Source of the DNA: Bacillus solimangrovi
GTDB taxonomy: Bacteria > Bacillota > Bacilli > Bacillales > Bacillaceae_N
Reading direction: 5' to 3'
Length of the DNA: 64,000 bases
NCBI RefSeq assembly: GCF_001742425.1
Contig: NZ_MJEH01000062.1
Coordinates: 1-64,000, forward strand
The notes under the pieces were generated by a model. It did not search any database. It saw nothing but the letters and a program-made list of their open reading frames with translations, and had not been told where the DNA came from. The number at the start of each line of letters is the position of its first letter. Position 1 is the first letter of the stretch. Position numbers and translations under genes: made by a program. This document shows, piece by piece, positions 48,881-57,083 of this stretch.

Positions 48881-50005
48881 TTACCTGCTAATCTGAGCTA
48901 TGTTTTGCGTGAAATCTTCATTAGGATAATAGGCATGCTTCACAAGAATATTAGGTCCAAGGCATTTTGCAGAAGGACAGTGACATAATAGTTCACGAGC
49001 TACTTTCGTATTTAACCATGTATCGAAAGCTTCTTGTATCGAGTTATATTTAATATTACCGAGTGGTGGAATATCACCAAAATCAGTTACAGTAATGTCT
49101 CCAGTGAAAATGCTTATATTCAAACGGCTACGGCCATCAGGATCATTACGAACTGTTACATTTTCCTCATTGTATAACCGTTTCTGTAGCGCCAAATCTT
49201 CTTCATTGTTACTACACGGATAGAATGGTAGTGTACCAAATAACATCCATAATGATTTGTCACGAATGTCGAGAAGGTGATGGATGCTAGTGCGAATCTT
49301 TTCTAATGATAGAACAGGCAAGTTATCAGCAAAATCGACTGGATACATTGGGTGTACCTCATGTCGTGAACAACCCATTTCAATAATTTCGTTATGAATC
49401 TTTTCTAAATGTGGAAGTGTTCGTTGATTTAACATCGTTTCTGCTGATACGAAGACACCTTCCTTAGCAAGAATTTTACTATTTTCAATCATTTGTTCAT
49501 ACAGTTTGGCACTTTGCTCGAGTGTAGGTTTGCGCTTCATGTTTGCAAATCCATATGTGTGAAAGTCCTCTAATGTTCCCCAGTTATGTGAAATATGTAG
49601 GACATCTAAGTAAGGTGTAATTAATTCGTACCGCTTTGGATCCAATGTTAAGTTTGAGTTGATCTGTGTACGAATACCTCGTTCATGAGCGTATTTTAAT
49701 AATGGTACAACATAGTTTTTTACAGATGACATTGATAACATTGGTTCTCCACCAGTAATACTTAATGCACGTAAGTTAGGTGCTTCTTCTAAACGTTGCA
49801 ATAGCATATCAATTGGAAGAGCATTAGGATCTTTTGGTTGTAACGTGTAACCTACCGCACAGTGATCACAACGCATATTACACAGAGTTGTCGTCGTAAA
49901 TTCCACATTTGAAAGCATGAACTGTCCGTTGTGTTCAATATCATCGTAAGCTTCCCACGGATCATTAGATGGGGAAATAGGATTAAGCTGTTTCAGTGTA
50001 TTCAT
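48881..50005 (-). CDS. yfkAB: YfkAB-family radical SAM/SPASM protein
   Basis: 374 residues. The radical-SAM [4Fe-4S] motif CX3CX2C is CNMRCDHC at about residues 42-49, followed by the GGEP SAM-contact in ALSITGGEPMLS. A C-terminal cysteine group (LLCHCPSAKCLGP) may hold an auxiliary cluster, as in the CxCxxxxC subgroup named after YfkAB. The reaction is unknown. The gene is next to yfkD as in B. subtilis, and here is one uninterrupted frame. Confidence 0.9.
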   Translation of the reverse strand: MNTLKQLNPISPSNDPWEAYDDIEHNGQFMLSNVEFTTTTLCNMRCDHCAVGYTLQPKDPNALPIDMLLQRLEEAPNLRALSITGGEPMLSMSSVKNYVVPLLKYAHERGIRTQINSNLTLDPKRYELITPYLDVLHISHNWGTLEDFHTYGFANMKRKPTLEQSAKLYEQMIENSKILAKEGVFVSAETMLNQRTLPHLEKIHNEIIEMGCSRHEVHPMYPVDFADNLPVLSLEKIRTSIHHLLDIRDKSLWMLFGTLPFYPCSNNEEDLALQKRLYNEENVTVRNDPDGRSRLNISIFTGDITVTDFGDIPPLGNIKYNSIQEAFDTWLNTKVARELLCHCPSAKCLGPNILVKHAYYPNEDFTQNIAQISR

Positions 50006-50316
50006 GTTAAAACTCCTTCATTATATAAAACTCAGCTAGAGGATATGGTAAACAATCGAAAAGAAGGTTTTAGAGTGATGTTGTTTTATTATTCTCATAG
50101 GTCTTCTATTCCCGTTATATCCTTCTTAGTTTAGGTTCTACTATCCATTAATGCAGAAAACATGTATATTATCAATAAAAAAACAATCTTTTCTATATGT
50201 GTCCGCTTTCATTTCTCTTTCTTAAAATTTAGACAAGGCGTATAATATAGGGGAGATTTTTCGTGGAGAGAGAGTTAATGAGTTTACGATTTTAAGTGAA
50301 TGAAAGGGGAATGAGA
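50006..50316. other. Divergent intergenic region yfkAB/fumA
   Basis: About 310 bases holding the promoters of both genes. TATAAT at 50241-50246 is a good -10 for fumA, with only a weak -35 (TTTCTT) at the right distance. No structured RNA is apparent. Confidence 0.5.
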
Positions 50317-51858
50317 ATGGAGAAACTTCAAGAAAGTTTATACGAATTAGTTGTCGACACATCAACAAAATTACCAAAAGACGTGCGACGTGCAGTTGCG
50401 AAGGCGAAATTGAATGAGAATGCTGGCACACGTTCTGCGATGTCTCTTGATACAATTACAAATAATATTATGATGGCTGAAGAGAATGTATCACCGATCT
50501 GTCAAGATACGGGTTTACCAACTTTCAAGGTGAAAACACCAGTTGGCGTTAACCAATTGAAAATTACAAATGCCATTCATGCTGCAATTGAGCAAGCAAC
50601 AAAGGATGGGAAGCTACGTCCAAACTCTGTTGACTCAATTACAGGTGAAAATAGTGGAAATAACCTTGGTGCTGGAATTCCTGTTGTGAAATATGAACAA
50701 TGGGAAGAAGATTACGTTGATGTACGTTTGATCTTAAAAGGTGGTGGCTGTGAGAATAAAAATATTCAATACAGTCTTCCTGCTGAACTTGAAGGACTAG
50801 GACGTGCAGGGCGAGACCTAGATGGAATCCGTAAATGTATCATGCATTCGGTATATCAAGCACAAGGACAAGGCTGTAGTGCTGGTTTTATCGGTGTTGG
50901 AATCGGAGGGGATCGTAGTTCCGGTTATGATTTGGCGAAGCAGCAGTTGTTCCGCAATAATGATGACGTGAATGAGAATGAAGACTTGCGTAAGCTCGAA
51001 GAATATGTGATGGATAATGCCAATACGCTTGGAATTGGAACAATGGGATTTGGTGGAGAAACGACATTACTAGGCTGTAAAATCGGTGTTATGCATCGTA
51101 TTCCTGCTTCATTTTATGTATCTGTTGCTTATAATTGTTGGGCTTTCCGTCGTCAAGGTGTGAAAATGAACGCTGAAACAGGCGAAATTATCGATTGGTA
51201 TTATCAAGAAGGTGATGATGTTGATTTTGCACAAGAAGCAGCAAAAGAGGTTGCAGCAGCAGAGTCAAATGAATCACGTGAAGTCGTACTTGAAGCACCG
51301 ATAACTGAAGCACAAATACGTGAATTAAAAGTTGGCGACGTTGTGAAGATTAATGGTGCACTGCATACAGGTCGTGACGCAATCCATAAGCACCTTATGG
51401 ATAACGATGCGCCAATTGATTTGGATGGACAAGTTATTTATCACTGCGGTCCAGTTATGCTTAAGGATAAAGAGGGTAATTGGGAAGTGAAAGCAGCAGG
51501 ACCAACAACAAGTATTCGTGAAGAGCCGTACCAAGGCGATATTATGAAGAAATTTGGTATCCGTGCTGTTATTGGTAAAGGTGGTATGGGTAAGAAGACG
51601 TTAAAGGCGTTACAAGAGCATGGCGGTGTATACTTAAATGCAATTGGTGGAGCAGCACAGTACTATGCTGATTGTATTGAAGGTGTAGAAGGTGTTGACT
51701 TAATGGAATTTGGTATTCCAGAAGCAATGTGGCACTTGAAAGTAAATGAGTTCAAAGCTGTAGTGACAATGGACTCACACGGAAATAGCTTGCATGAAGA
51801 TGTTGAGAAGACATCGCTTGAAAAGCTTGAAAACTTCAAAGAGCCAGTTTTTAAATAA
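50317..51858 (+). CDS. fumA: Class I (iron-sulfur) fumarate hydratase
   Basis: About 513 residues from the ATG at 50317, seven bases after AAAGGGG; an in-frame GTG (50296) and ATG (50311) lie too close or have no site. Single-chain class I fumarase: alpha part with VSPICQDTGLPTFKV, GGGCENKN and GQGCSAGFIGVGIGGDRSSGY, and beta part with DVVKINGALHTGRDAIHKHL and GPTTSIREEPYQGDIM. Cysteines in ICQD, GCSAGF and LLGCKIG fit ligation of a [4Fe-4S] cluster. It interconverts fumarate and malate. B. subtilis uses the unrelated class II enzyme. Confidence 0.93.
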   Translation: MEKLQESLYELVVDTSTKLPKDVRRAVAKAKLNENAGTRSAMSLDTITNNIMMAEENVSPICQDTGLPTFKVKTPVGVNQLKITNAIHAAIEQATKDGKLRPNSVDSITGENSGNNLGAGIPVVKYEQWEEDYVDVRLILKGGGCENKNIQYSLPAELEGLGRAGRDLDGIRKCIMHSVYQAQGQGCSAGFIGVGIGGDRSSGYDLAKQQLFRNNDDVNENEDLRKLEEYVMDNANTLGIGTMGFGGETTLLGCKIGVMHRIPASFYVSVAYNCWAFRRQGVKMNAETGEIIDWYYQEGDDVDFAQEAAKEVAAAESNESREVVLEAPITEAQIRELKVGDVVKINGALHTGRDAIHKHLMDNDAPIDLDGQVIYHCGPVMLKDKEGNWEVKAAGPTTSIREEPYQGDIMKKFGIRAVIGKGGMGKKTLKALQEHGGVYLNAIGGAAQYYADCIEGVEGVDLMEFGIPEAMWHLKVNEFKAVVTMDSHGNSLHEDVEKTSLEKLENFKEPVFK

Positions 51859-51868
51859 ATGATTCAAC

Positions 51869-51903
51869 AACCCTTGAGACAACATGTTTCAAGGGTTTTC
51901 TTT
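51869..51903 (+). terminator. fumA terminator
   Basis: AACCCTTGA (51869-51877) pairs with TCAAGGGTT (51889-51897), with a small inner stem ACA/TGT, followed by TTCTTTG. Confidence 0.85.
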
Positions 51904-51993
51904 GCGATAATACTATTACTGAAATCATCAGTGATTGCTAACGAATAATGAGTGGGGATGAAGAATTCCATTCATTAATAATGGGGTGATGTG

Positions 51994-52458
51994 ATGAAAC
52001 TGAGGAAATATCAATCAACTGATGCAGAAGAAATATATAAGCTTTTTTGGGATACTGTCCATTCTGTTAACGCACAAGATTATACGGAAGAGCAACTCAA
52101 TGTGTGGGCACCAAATATGCCTCAATTAACGGAATGGGAACAGCCTTTTTTAGAAAATATAACGTATGTTGCTGTTATAGACACTCAAATCGTTGGTTTT
52201 TCCGATATGACAATAGATGGGTATTTAAATCGATTATTCGTTCATAAAAATTTTCAAAGTCTAGGGATAGCATCTAAGTTAGTCCAAAAGCTTGAGTCTA
52301 AAGTGAAGGAGAATGGGATTAAACGTATTACAACAGATGCAAGTATCACTGCTAAACCTTTTTTTGAAAGATCCGGTTATCGAGTAGTAAATGAACAAAA
52401 AGTAGAAAAGCAAGGCATCTATTTAATAAATTATAAAATGGAAAAGCATCTCTCATAG
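51994..52458 (+). CDS. GNAT-family N-acetyltransferase
   Basis: 154 residues from the ATG at 51994 behind GGGGTG. The acetyl-CoA-binding motif A is FVHKNFQSLGIASKLVQKLE (R/QxxGxA variant), followed by ITTDASITAKPFFERSGY. The N-terminal YTEEQLNVWAP pattern is shared with YafP-like members. The acceptor substrate is unknown. Next gene is pdaA, 69 bases on. Confidence 0.9.
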   Translation: MKLRKYQSTDAEEIYKLFWDTVHSVNAQDYTEEQLNVWAPNMPQLTEWEQPFLENITYVAVIDTQIVGFSDMTIDGYLNRLFVHKNFQSLGIASKLVQKLESKVKENGIKRITTDASITAKPFFERSGYRVVNEQKVEKQGIYLINYKMEKHLS

Positions 52459-52527
52459 CATGATTTTTAACAATCGTTGCAAACTAATAGAAAATATTAG
52501 ACACGTTCTAAAAGGAGACTGTTTGCA

Positions 52528-53334
52528 ATGAAGAAATTATATTTTTTACTGTTGCTCGTTGTCACGCTAATCGTAAGCATCTCACTTCCACAGACTTCAT
52601 ATGCTTATGACAATACACGGTATAATTGGGGCTTTAAGAAGAGTAGGAATGAAGAAGGTGCATCAGCTGGAGAAAAGTTTGATAAGATGCTTGAGAGCTA
52701 CAGCAGCTTTTATATTGGAGATACTTCGAAAAAAGAGATCTATCTTACGTTCGATAATGGTTACGAAAACGGCTATTCAGAACAAGTTCTTGATATATTA
52801 AAGGAGAAAAAAGTACCCGCAACATTTTTTATTACAGGTCACTATGTGAAGGATCAACCTGAGCTTGTAAAGAGGATGGTGAATGAAGGACATATCGTTG
52901 GTAATCATTCATGGCATCATCCTGATTTAACGACAGTATCAGATCAGAAGCTAAAGGAAGAATTGCAGTCTGTTGAAAAGGCAGTTGCAGAACTTACTTC
53001 ACAGAAGTCGATGACATATTTGCGTGCTCCACGTGGCGTATTTAGTGAACGAACTTTAGCATTATCTGAACAGCTAGGTTATGTGAACGTATTTTGGTCA
53101 TTGGCATTTGTTGATTGGAAGACTGATCAACAAAAGGGATGGAAGTATGCGTACGATAATATAATGAGGCAAATACATCCAGGGGCAGTTATGTTGCTTC
53201 ATTCAGTTTCAAAGGATAATGCTGACGCTCTAGGTAAGGCAATCGATGATTTACGTGCGAAAGGTTATGAATTCAAGAGCTTAAATGACTATATGTTCGA
53301 TAAGCTTCTTCCAGCACCGTTTTATAACTTATAA
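52528..53334 (+). CDS. pdaA: PdaA, spore-cortex muramic-delta-lactam deacetylase
   Basis: 268 residues with a signal peptide (1 to about 26, ending TSYAYD). NodB polysaccharide-deacetylase domain from about residue 68: catalytic YLTFDNGYENGYS, metal-binding GNHSWHHPDL, and YLRAPRGVFS. The D-N-G form of the first motif and the NTRYNWGFKKSR region before it are specific to PdaA, which removes the acetyl group from muramic acid during delta-lactam formation in spore cortex. It marks the organism as a spore former. Probably sporulation-controlled; no promoter is assigned. Confidence 0.93.
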   Translation: MKKLYFLLLLVVTLIVSISLPQTSYAYDNTRYNWGFKKSRNEEGASAGEKFDKMLESYSSFYIGDTSKKEIYLTFDNGYENGYSEQVLDILKEKKVPATFFITGHYVKDQPELVKRMVNEGHIVGNHSWHHPDLTTVSDQKLKEELQSVEKAVAELTSQKSMTYLRAPRGVFSERTLALSEQLGYVNVFWSLAFVDWKTDQQKGWKYAYDNIMRQIHPGAVMLLHSVSKDNADALGKAIDDLRAKGYEFKSLNDYMFDKLLPAPFYNL

Positions 53335-53382
53335 TAGTTAACCTCATTTAGAAGGCAATTTCCCTTTATTCATTCCCTGTAC

Positions 53383-53416
53383 TATAATGAACGTAGTGGC
53401 AGTCATTTGACTGCCA
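53383..53416 (+). promoter_or_regulatory. rlmCD -10 element and 5'-UTR hairpin
   Basis: TATAAT (53383-53388) with a poor -35 is followed by a perfect hairpin, TGGCAGTC-ATTT-GACTGCCA (53397-53416), and an AAATTTATTTT tail. The hairpin would be at the very 5' end of the rlmCD mRNA and could end pdaA readthrough or stabilise the transcript. Confidence 0.55.
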
Positions 53417-53441
53417 AATTTATTTTACTGGAGAAATTCAT

Positions 53442-54818
53442 ATGAATAACAAACAAGTTACAATACAAGAGGGACAAGAGTTCCCGTTAACGATAAAACG
53501 ACTGGGTATTAACGGTGAAGGTGTAGGGTTCTTCAAACGCCAAGTTGTGTTTGTGCCAGGTGCACTACCAGGAGAAGTAGTTGTTGCTCGAGTAGAAAAA
53601 GTACAAAATAAATTCGTTCAAGCATCCATGAAAAAAATTCGTGAGAAATCACCGCACCGCATTCAACCACCTTGTCCGATTTATCATAAGTGTGGTGGAT
53701 GCCAATTACAGCACCTCGCTTATCCACAACAGCTAGAAGAAAAACGTGATCACGTTATCCAAGCGATGGAGCGTCATACGAAATTACGGTTAGATAAGAT
53801 TGACATTCGAGAGACGATTGGGATGGATGATCCTTGGTATTACCGTAACAAAAGTCAATTGCAAACGACTAAGGAAAAAGGGAAAGTACTTGCTGGACTT
53901 TATCAACCGAACTCTCATAAAATTGTGGATCTTTCGCAATGTATGGTTCAACATGAGAAAACAAACGAAGTAACACAAGTTGTTAAAGACGTGCTACAAG
54001 AATTAAATATACCAATCTATGATGAGCGAGATCATAGCGGTGGCATTCGCACAATTGTTGTACGTACCGCCATTGCTACAGGCGAAACACAGCTCGTCCT
54101 TGTGACAGTGAAAGAGAAGATTCCAAAGAAAGAATTATTAATTGAAGAGATTCAAAAACGAGTTCCAAACCTTACGTCTATTATGCAAAATATTAATGGA
54201 AAGAGAACATCATTGATTTTTGGTGAAGATACACTTCATCTAGCAGGAGAGGAAGTCATCCAAGAAACGTTAGGCGACTTGTCTTTCGAATTATCAGCGC
54301 GTGCCTTTTTCCAATTAAATCCTGTACAAACAGTTAAACTCTATGATGAAGTGAAAAAAGCAGCCAAATTAACAGGCAAAGAAAAAGTTGTAGATGCTTA
54401 TTGTGGTGTTGGTACGATAGGGTTATGGGTTGCAAATGAAGCAGCAGAGTTACGCGGTATGGATATTATTGAAGAATCGATTAAAGATGCAAAGAAGAAT
54501 GCTGACAAATTTGCCGTTACACATGCTAATTATTATGTAGGTAAGGCCGAACAACTTCTTCCGAAATGGACGAAAGAAGGCTGGCGTCCTGATGTTGTCA
54601 TCGTCGATCCACCACGTACTGGCTGTGATAATAAGCTACTTAATACACTGTTAAAAGTGAAACCGAAGAAAATCGTCTATGTGTCCTGTAACCCATCAAC
54701 GCTAGCAAAAGATATTCAAACGTTAAGTGGGAATTATAAAGTGAAATACATGCAACCTGTTGATATGTTTCCGCAGACGAGTCATGTTGAAGTGATTTCT
54801 AAAATTGAATTAAAATAG
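53442..54818 (+). CDS. rlmCD: 23S rRNA (uracil-C5)-methyltransferase RlmCD
   Basis: 458 residues. An N-terminal TRAM domain (about 8-65) is followed by the iron-sulfur cysteines [11 protein letters not shown]. The SAM-binding methyltransferase domain shows [27 protein letters not shown] and the catalytic Cys in [12 protein letters not shown]. In Firmicutes one enzyme of this type methylates both U747 and U1939 of 23S rRNA. Paralogues such as TrmFO-independent tRNA enzymes share the fold, so position specificity is inferred. Confidence 0.92.
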   Translation: MNNKQVTIQEGQEFPLTIKRLGINGEGVGFFKRQVVFVPGALPGEVVVARVEKVQNKFVQASMKKIREKSPHRIQPPCPIYHKCGGCQLQHLAYPQQLEEKRDHVIQAMERHTKLRLDKIDIRETIGMDDPWYYRNKSQLQTTKEKGKVLAGLYQPNSHKIVDLSQCMVQHEKTNEVTQVVKDVLQELNIPIYDERDHSGGIRTIVVRTAIATGETQLVLVTVKEKIPKKELLIEEIQKRVPNLTSIMQNINGKRTSLIFGEDTLHLAGEEVIQETLGDLSFELSARAFFQLNPVQTVKLYDEVKKAAKLTGKEKVVDAYCGVGTIGLWVANEAAELRGMDIIEESIKDAKKNADKFAVTHANYYVGKAEQLLPKWTKEGWRPDVVIVDPPRTGCDNKLLNTLLKVKPKKIVYVSCNPSTLAKDIQTLSGNYKVKYMQPVDMFPQTSHVEVISKIELK

Positions 54819-54821
54819 ACT

Positions 54822-54857
54822 AAAAAGCTCAATGCCATTAAAAGGATTGGGCTTTTT
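54822..54857 (+). terminator. rlmCD terminator
   Basis: AAAAAGCTCAAT (54822-54833) pairs with ATTGGGCTTTTT (54846-54857, one T-G) over 12 bases. Confidence 0.9.
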
Positions 54858-54961
54858 AAATATTACTATTTATAAAAAGTATAAGTTTCTGTTGAATAAA
54901 AAATCACCTGTGGTCAATGTTATAATCAGTTTTTTTCTGTTGACAGCATTGAAATTGTAAC

Positions 54962-55681
54962 TTATTCAGTTGTATAATCAATTTCAATTAAATCCCACGC
55001 TGTAATTAAACCTAGTGGTCTTTCATTTATTCTTCCATTTTCTGTTACAATTATTGCTTCTAAGTCTTTCTTTTCTTTATGTACATTCTCAAAAATTTCT
55101 TCTACTTCAAAGATATTAATTGATTTTTCTACAAACTTTATAGGGAGATTTTCTAAATTTATTAGAATATCTTTTACTTTAATATCTGCTAAATCTACAA
55201 TATTGTTTACTGTATAATTTGCCATCCACTTTACAATGTCACCTGTTGTTAGTAATCCAATACATTTTTTATCTTTATAAACTGGATATTGGGAATAATT
55301 GTGCTGTTTAATAGCTCTGATCACTGATACAACAGTATCCTCGTAATCAAATAGAATTACATCTTTTGTTGCTATTGTTAGAGCGTAATTTGGCTGTGTG
55401 AAAATAGTAGCAATTGTTTCAATTTTTTCTACTACTTCTAAGTGAGGCTCAGCGATGTACTCACCTACTTCTTTTTTTCCATGAACAATTGCATTTCTTA
55501 ATTTTCCATATTGAATCAACTCATCATAATAAGTTTCAATAAGTTGATGGTGTTTTGCGCCCTTTCTAACAAGGGCGGTGTAACTTTTGTCAGAGTTGAT
55601 GACAGATTTCTTTAAAACAGTATCTATTTTATTATAGGCCACTTCAAAACGCTCAGAAAGTTTAGTTTCATTTTTTATCAT
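54962..55681 (-). CDS. HEPN-like domain fused to a CBS pair
   Basis: 239 residues. The N-terminal 95 residues are all-helical and end with LRNAIVHG, an R-X4-H motif (Arg62-Asn63...His67) of the kind that forms the active site of HEPN ribonucleases. The C-terminal part has two CBS motifs (about 103-160, IKQHNYSQYPVYKDKKCIGLL; about 170-235, ENGRINERPLGLITAWDLIE), which in other proteins bind adenosine nucleotides. A nucleotide-controlled RNase is thus plausible but inferred; the HEPN call rests on one motif. It is encoded divergently, 400 bases from the TIR/RyR cluster. Confidence 0.65.
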   Translation of the reverse strand: MIKNETKLSERFEVAYNKIDTVLKKSVINSDKSYTALVRKGAKHHQLIETYYDELIQYGKLRNAIVHGKKEVGEYIAEPHLEVVEKIETIATIFTQPNYALTIATKDVILFDYEDTVVSVIRAIKQHNYSQYPVYKDKKCIGLLTTGDIVKWMANYTVNNIVDLADIKVKDILINLENLPIKFVEKSINIFEVEEIFENVHKEKKDLEAIIVTENGRINERPLGLITAWDLIEIDYTTE

Positions 55682-56082
55682 GGTGATTTTACCCCTTGTA
55701 TTCTAGTTTTATTCTCTAAATATTATCCTATGATTTTGAAAAAGTGTAAATATAATTTAAATACAAATAGTTGTTTGATAACAGTGAAAATATTAAAAAT
55801 TCAAAAGCTAACTTCTAAGGTTCTTGATAAGACTTTGTATGAATAAGATATTAGGTTTTGGGTGAAGCACTTGAAGTTGTAGTGAATATAATTTTAGGTT
55901 ATGGAATTATAAGTGAAAAACGATAACGCTTTTTCAGTATATTTCTTTAATTTAACAAAAAAAATTTCAACTATTAAAAAACAATATTTAAATTCGACAA
56001 ATTTCGACGACAAAAAAGTCAGAATTATGATAATTTAGGACTGGTTCAATTTTCATAAAATGTTAAAAGGAGATAAAGTATT
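55682..56082. other. Divergent intergenic region at the start of the accessory cluster
   Basis: About 400 very AT-rich bases between the HEPN-CBS gene and the M48 protease gene. TATGATAAT near 56026 is a plausible -10 for the rightward cluster. I find no gene or clear operator. Confidence 0.5.
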
Positions 56083-56952
56083 ATGATCTATATCGTAGAT
56101 TTCGTAGCGAGGCTTAAACATAAGAGCAATATTGGTATCGCAGTTTATCTTATTCTAAACACAATCCTTGTAATTGGAATATTTGGTGATATTTTACTTG
56201 GATTAACGCTCTATATTATATCTTTAGCAATGGCACTCTCACCGATTGGAGAATGGATTTTAAGGTTACAGACAGGTTGTAAACCGCTAGCTAGAAAAGA
56301 TCACATTGCTCGATTAAAACCACTATTTGACGAGGTTTATGAAAAAGCCAAGAAAATGGATCCAACAATATCTGATGATGTAAAGTTGTTTATTTCCAAT
56401 GATAAATCACCAAATGCATTTGCTACAGGTAGAAAAACCATCTGTTTAACTAAGGGTTTTTTAGAATATGAAGATGAAGAGATTAAAGCAACTTTAGCTC
56501 ATGAGTTTGGTCATCTGTCAAATAAAGACACGGATTTAATACTTGTAGTTACAGTTGGGAATTTAATTTTATCAATTTTGTTTATTCTTTACCGTTTCTT
56601 TTTCCTAGTTATTGCATCTTTTGCTGGTGGAGCAAGTAGAGGTTTGGGCTCATTTGTTATTGCATTTTTTGTCGATATGATCTTAGTTGGAATGATGTGG
56701 TTATGGACAAAATTAGGTACTGCGTTAGTTATGCACTCTAGTAGGCAAAATGAATATTTAGCAGATGAATTTGCTTACAAAGTAGGTTACGGCCATCAAT
56801 TAATCGATGTATTAGATAGTTTTAATGAATATGAAATAGATACTAAGGGATTATGGGCAAACCTTGCTTCAAGTCATCCAGACCCTGACTTACGTATTGC
56901 TAAATTACAAGAATTAGTAGAAACATCATCTGACATGGTAGAGAGTCTTTAG
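56083..56952 (+). CDS. M48-family membrane metallopeptidase (HtpX-like)
   Basis: 289 residues. Two N-terminal hydrophobic helices (about 17-35 and 37-55) precede the catalytic region with zinc motif HEFGH (140-144) in TLAHEFGHLSNKDTD; two more helices follow (about 158-180 and 188-212), then the third zinc ligand in RQNEYLADEFAYKVG. This is the HtpX topology, shorter by the usual extra loops. HtpX degrades damaged membrane proteins. The ATG is behind AAAGGAGAT. It is 131 bases upstream of the TIR gene on the same strand, so it could be part of that system or a separate housekeeping copy. Confidence 0.88.
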   Translation: MIYIVDFVARLKHKSNIGIAVYLILNTILVIGIFGDILLGLTLYIISLAMALSPIGEWILRLQTGCKPLARKDHIARLKPLFDEVYEKAKKMDPTISDDVKLFISNDKSPNAFATGRKTICLTKGFLEYEDEEIKATLAHEFGHLSNKDTDLILVVTVGNLILSILFILYRFFFLVIASFAGGASRGLGSFVIAFFVDMILVGMMWLWTKLGTALVMHSSRQNEYLADEFAYKVGYGHQLIDVLDSFNEYEIDTKGLWANLASSHPDPDLRIAKLQELVETSSDMVESL

Positions 56953-57083
56953 AACATATTTTTGATTTTTACTAAGCTTGTCTTTGTCTAAAATGAGTAC
57001 AGTACAAGTTTTTACTTTACTTATGAAAAAGAGAGCAATAAAAGTAGCTAATGATACCTAATTGTTATAGGAGGAGTGAACTC

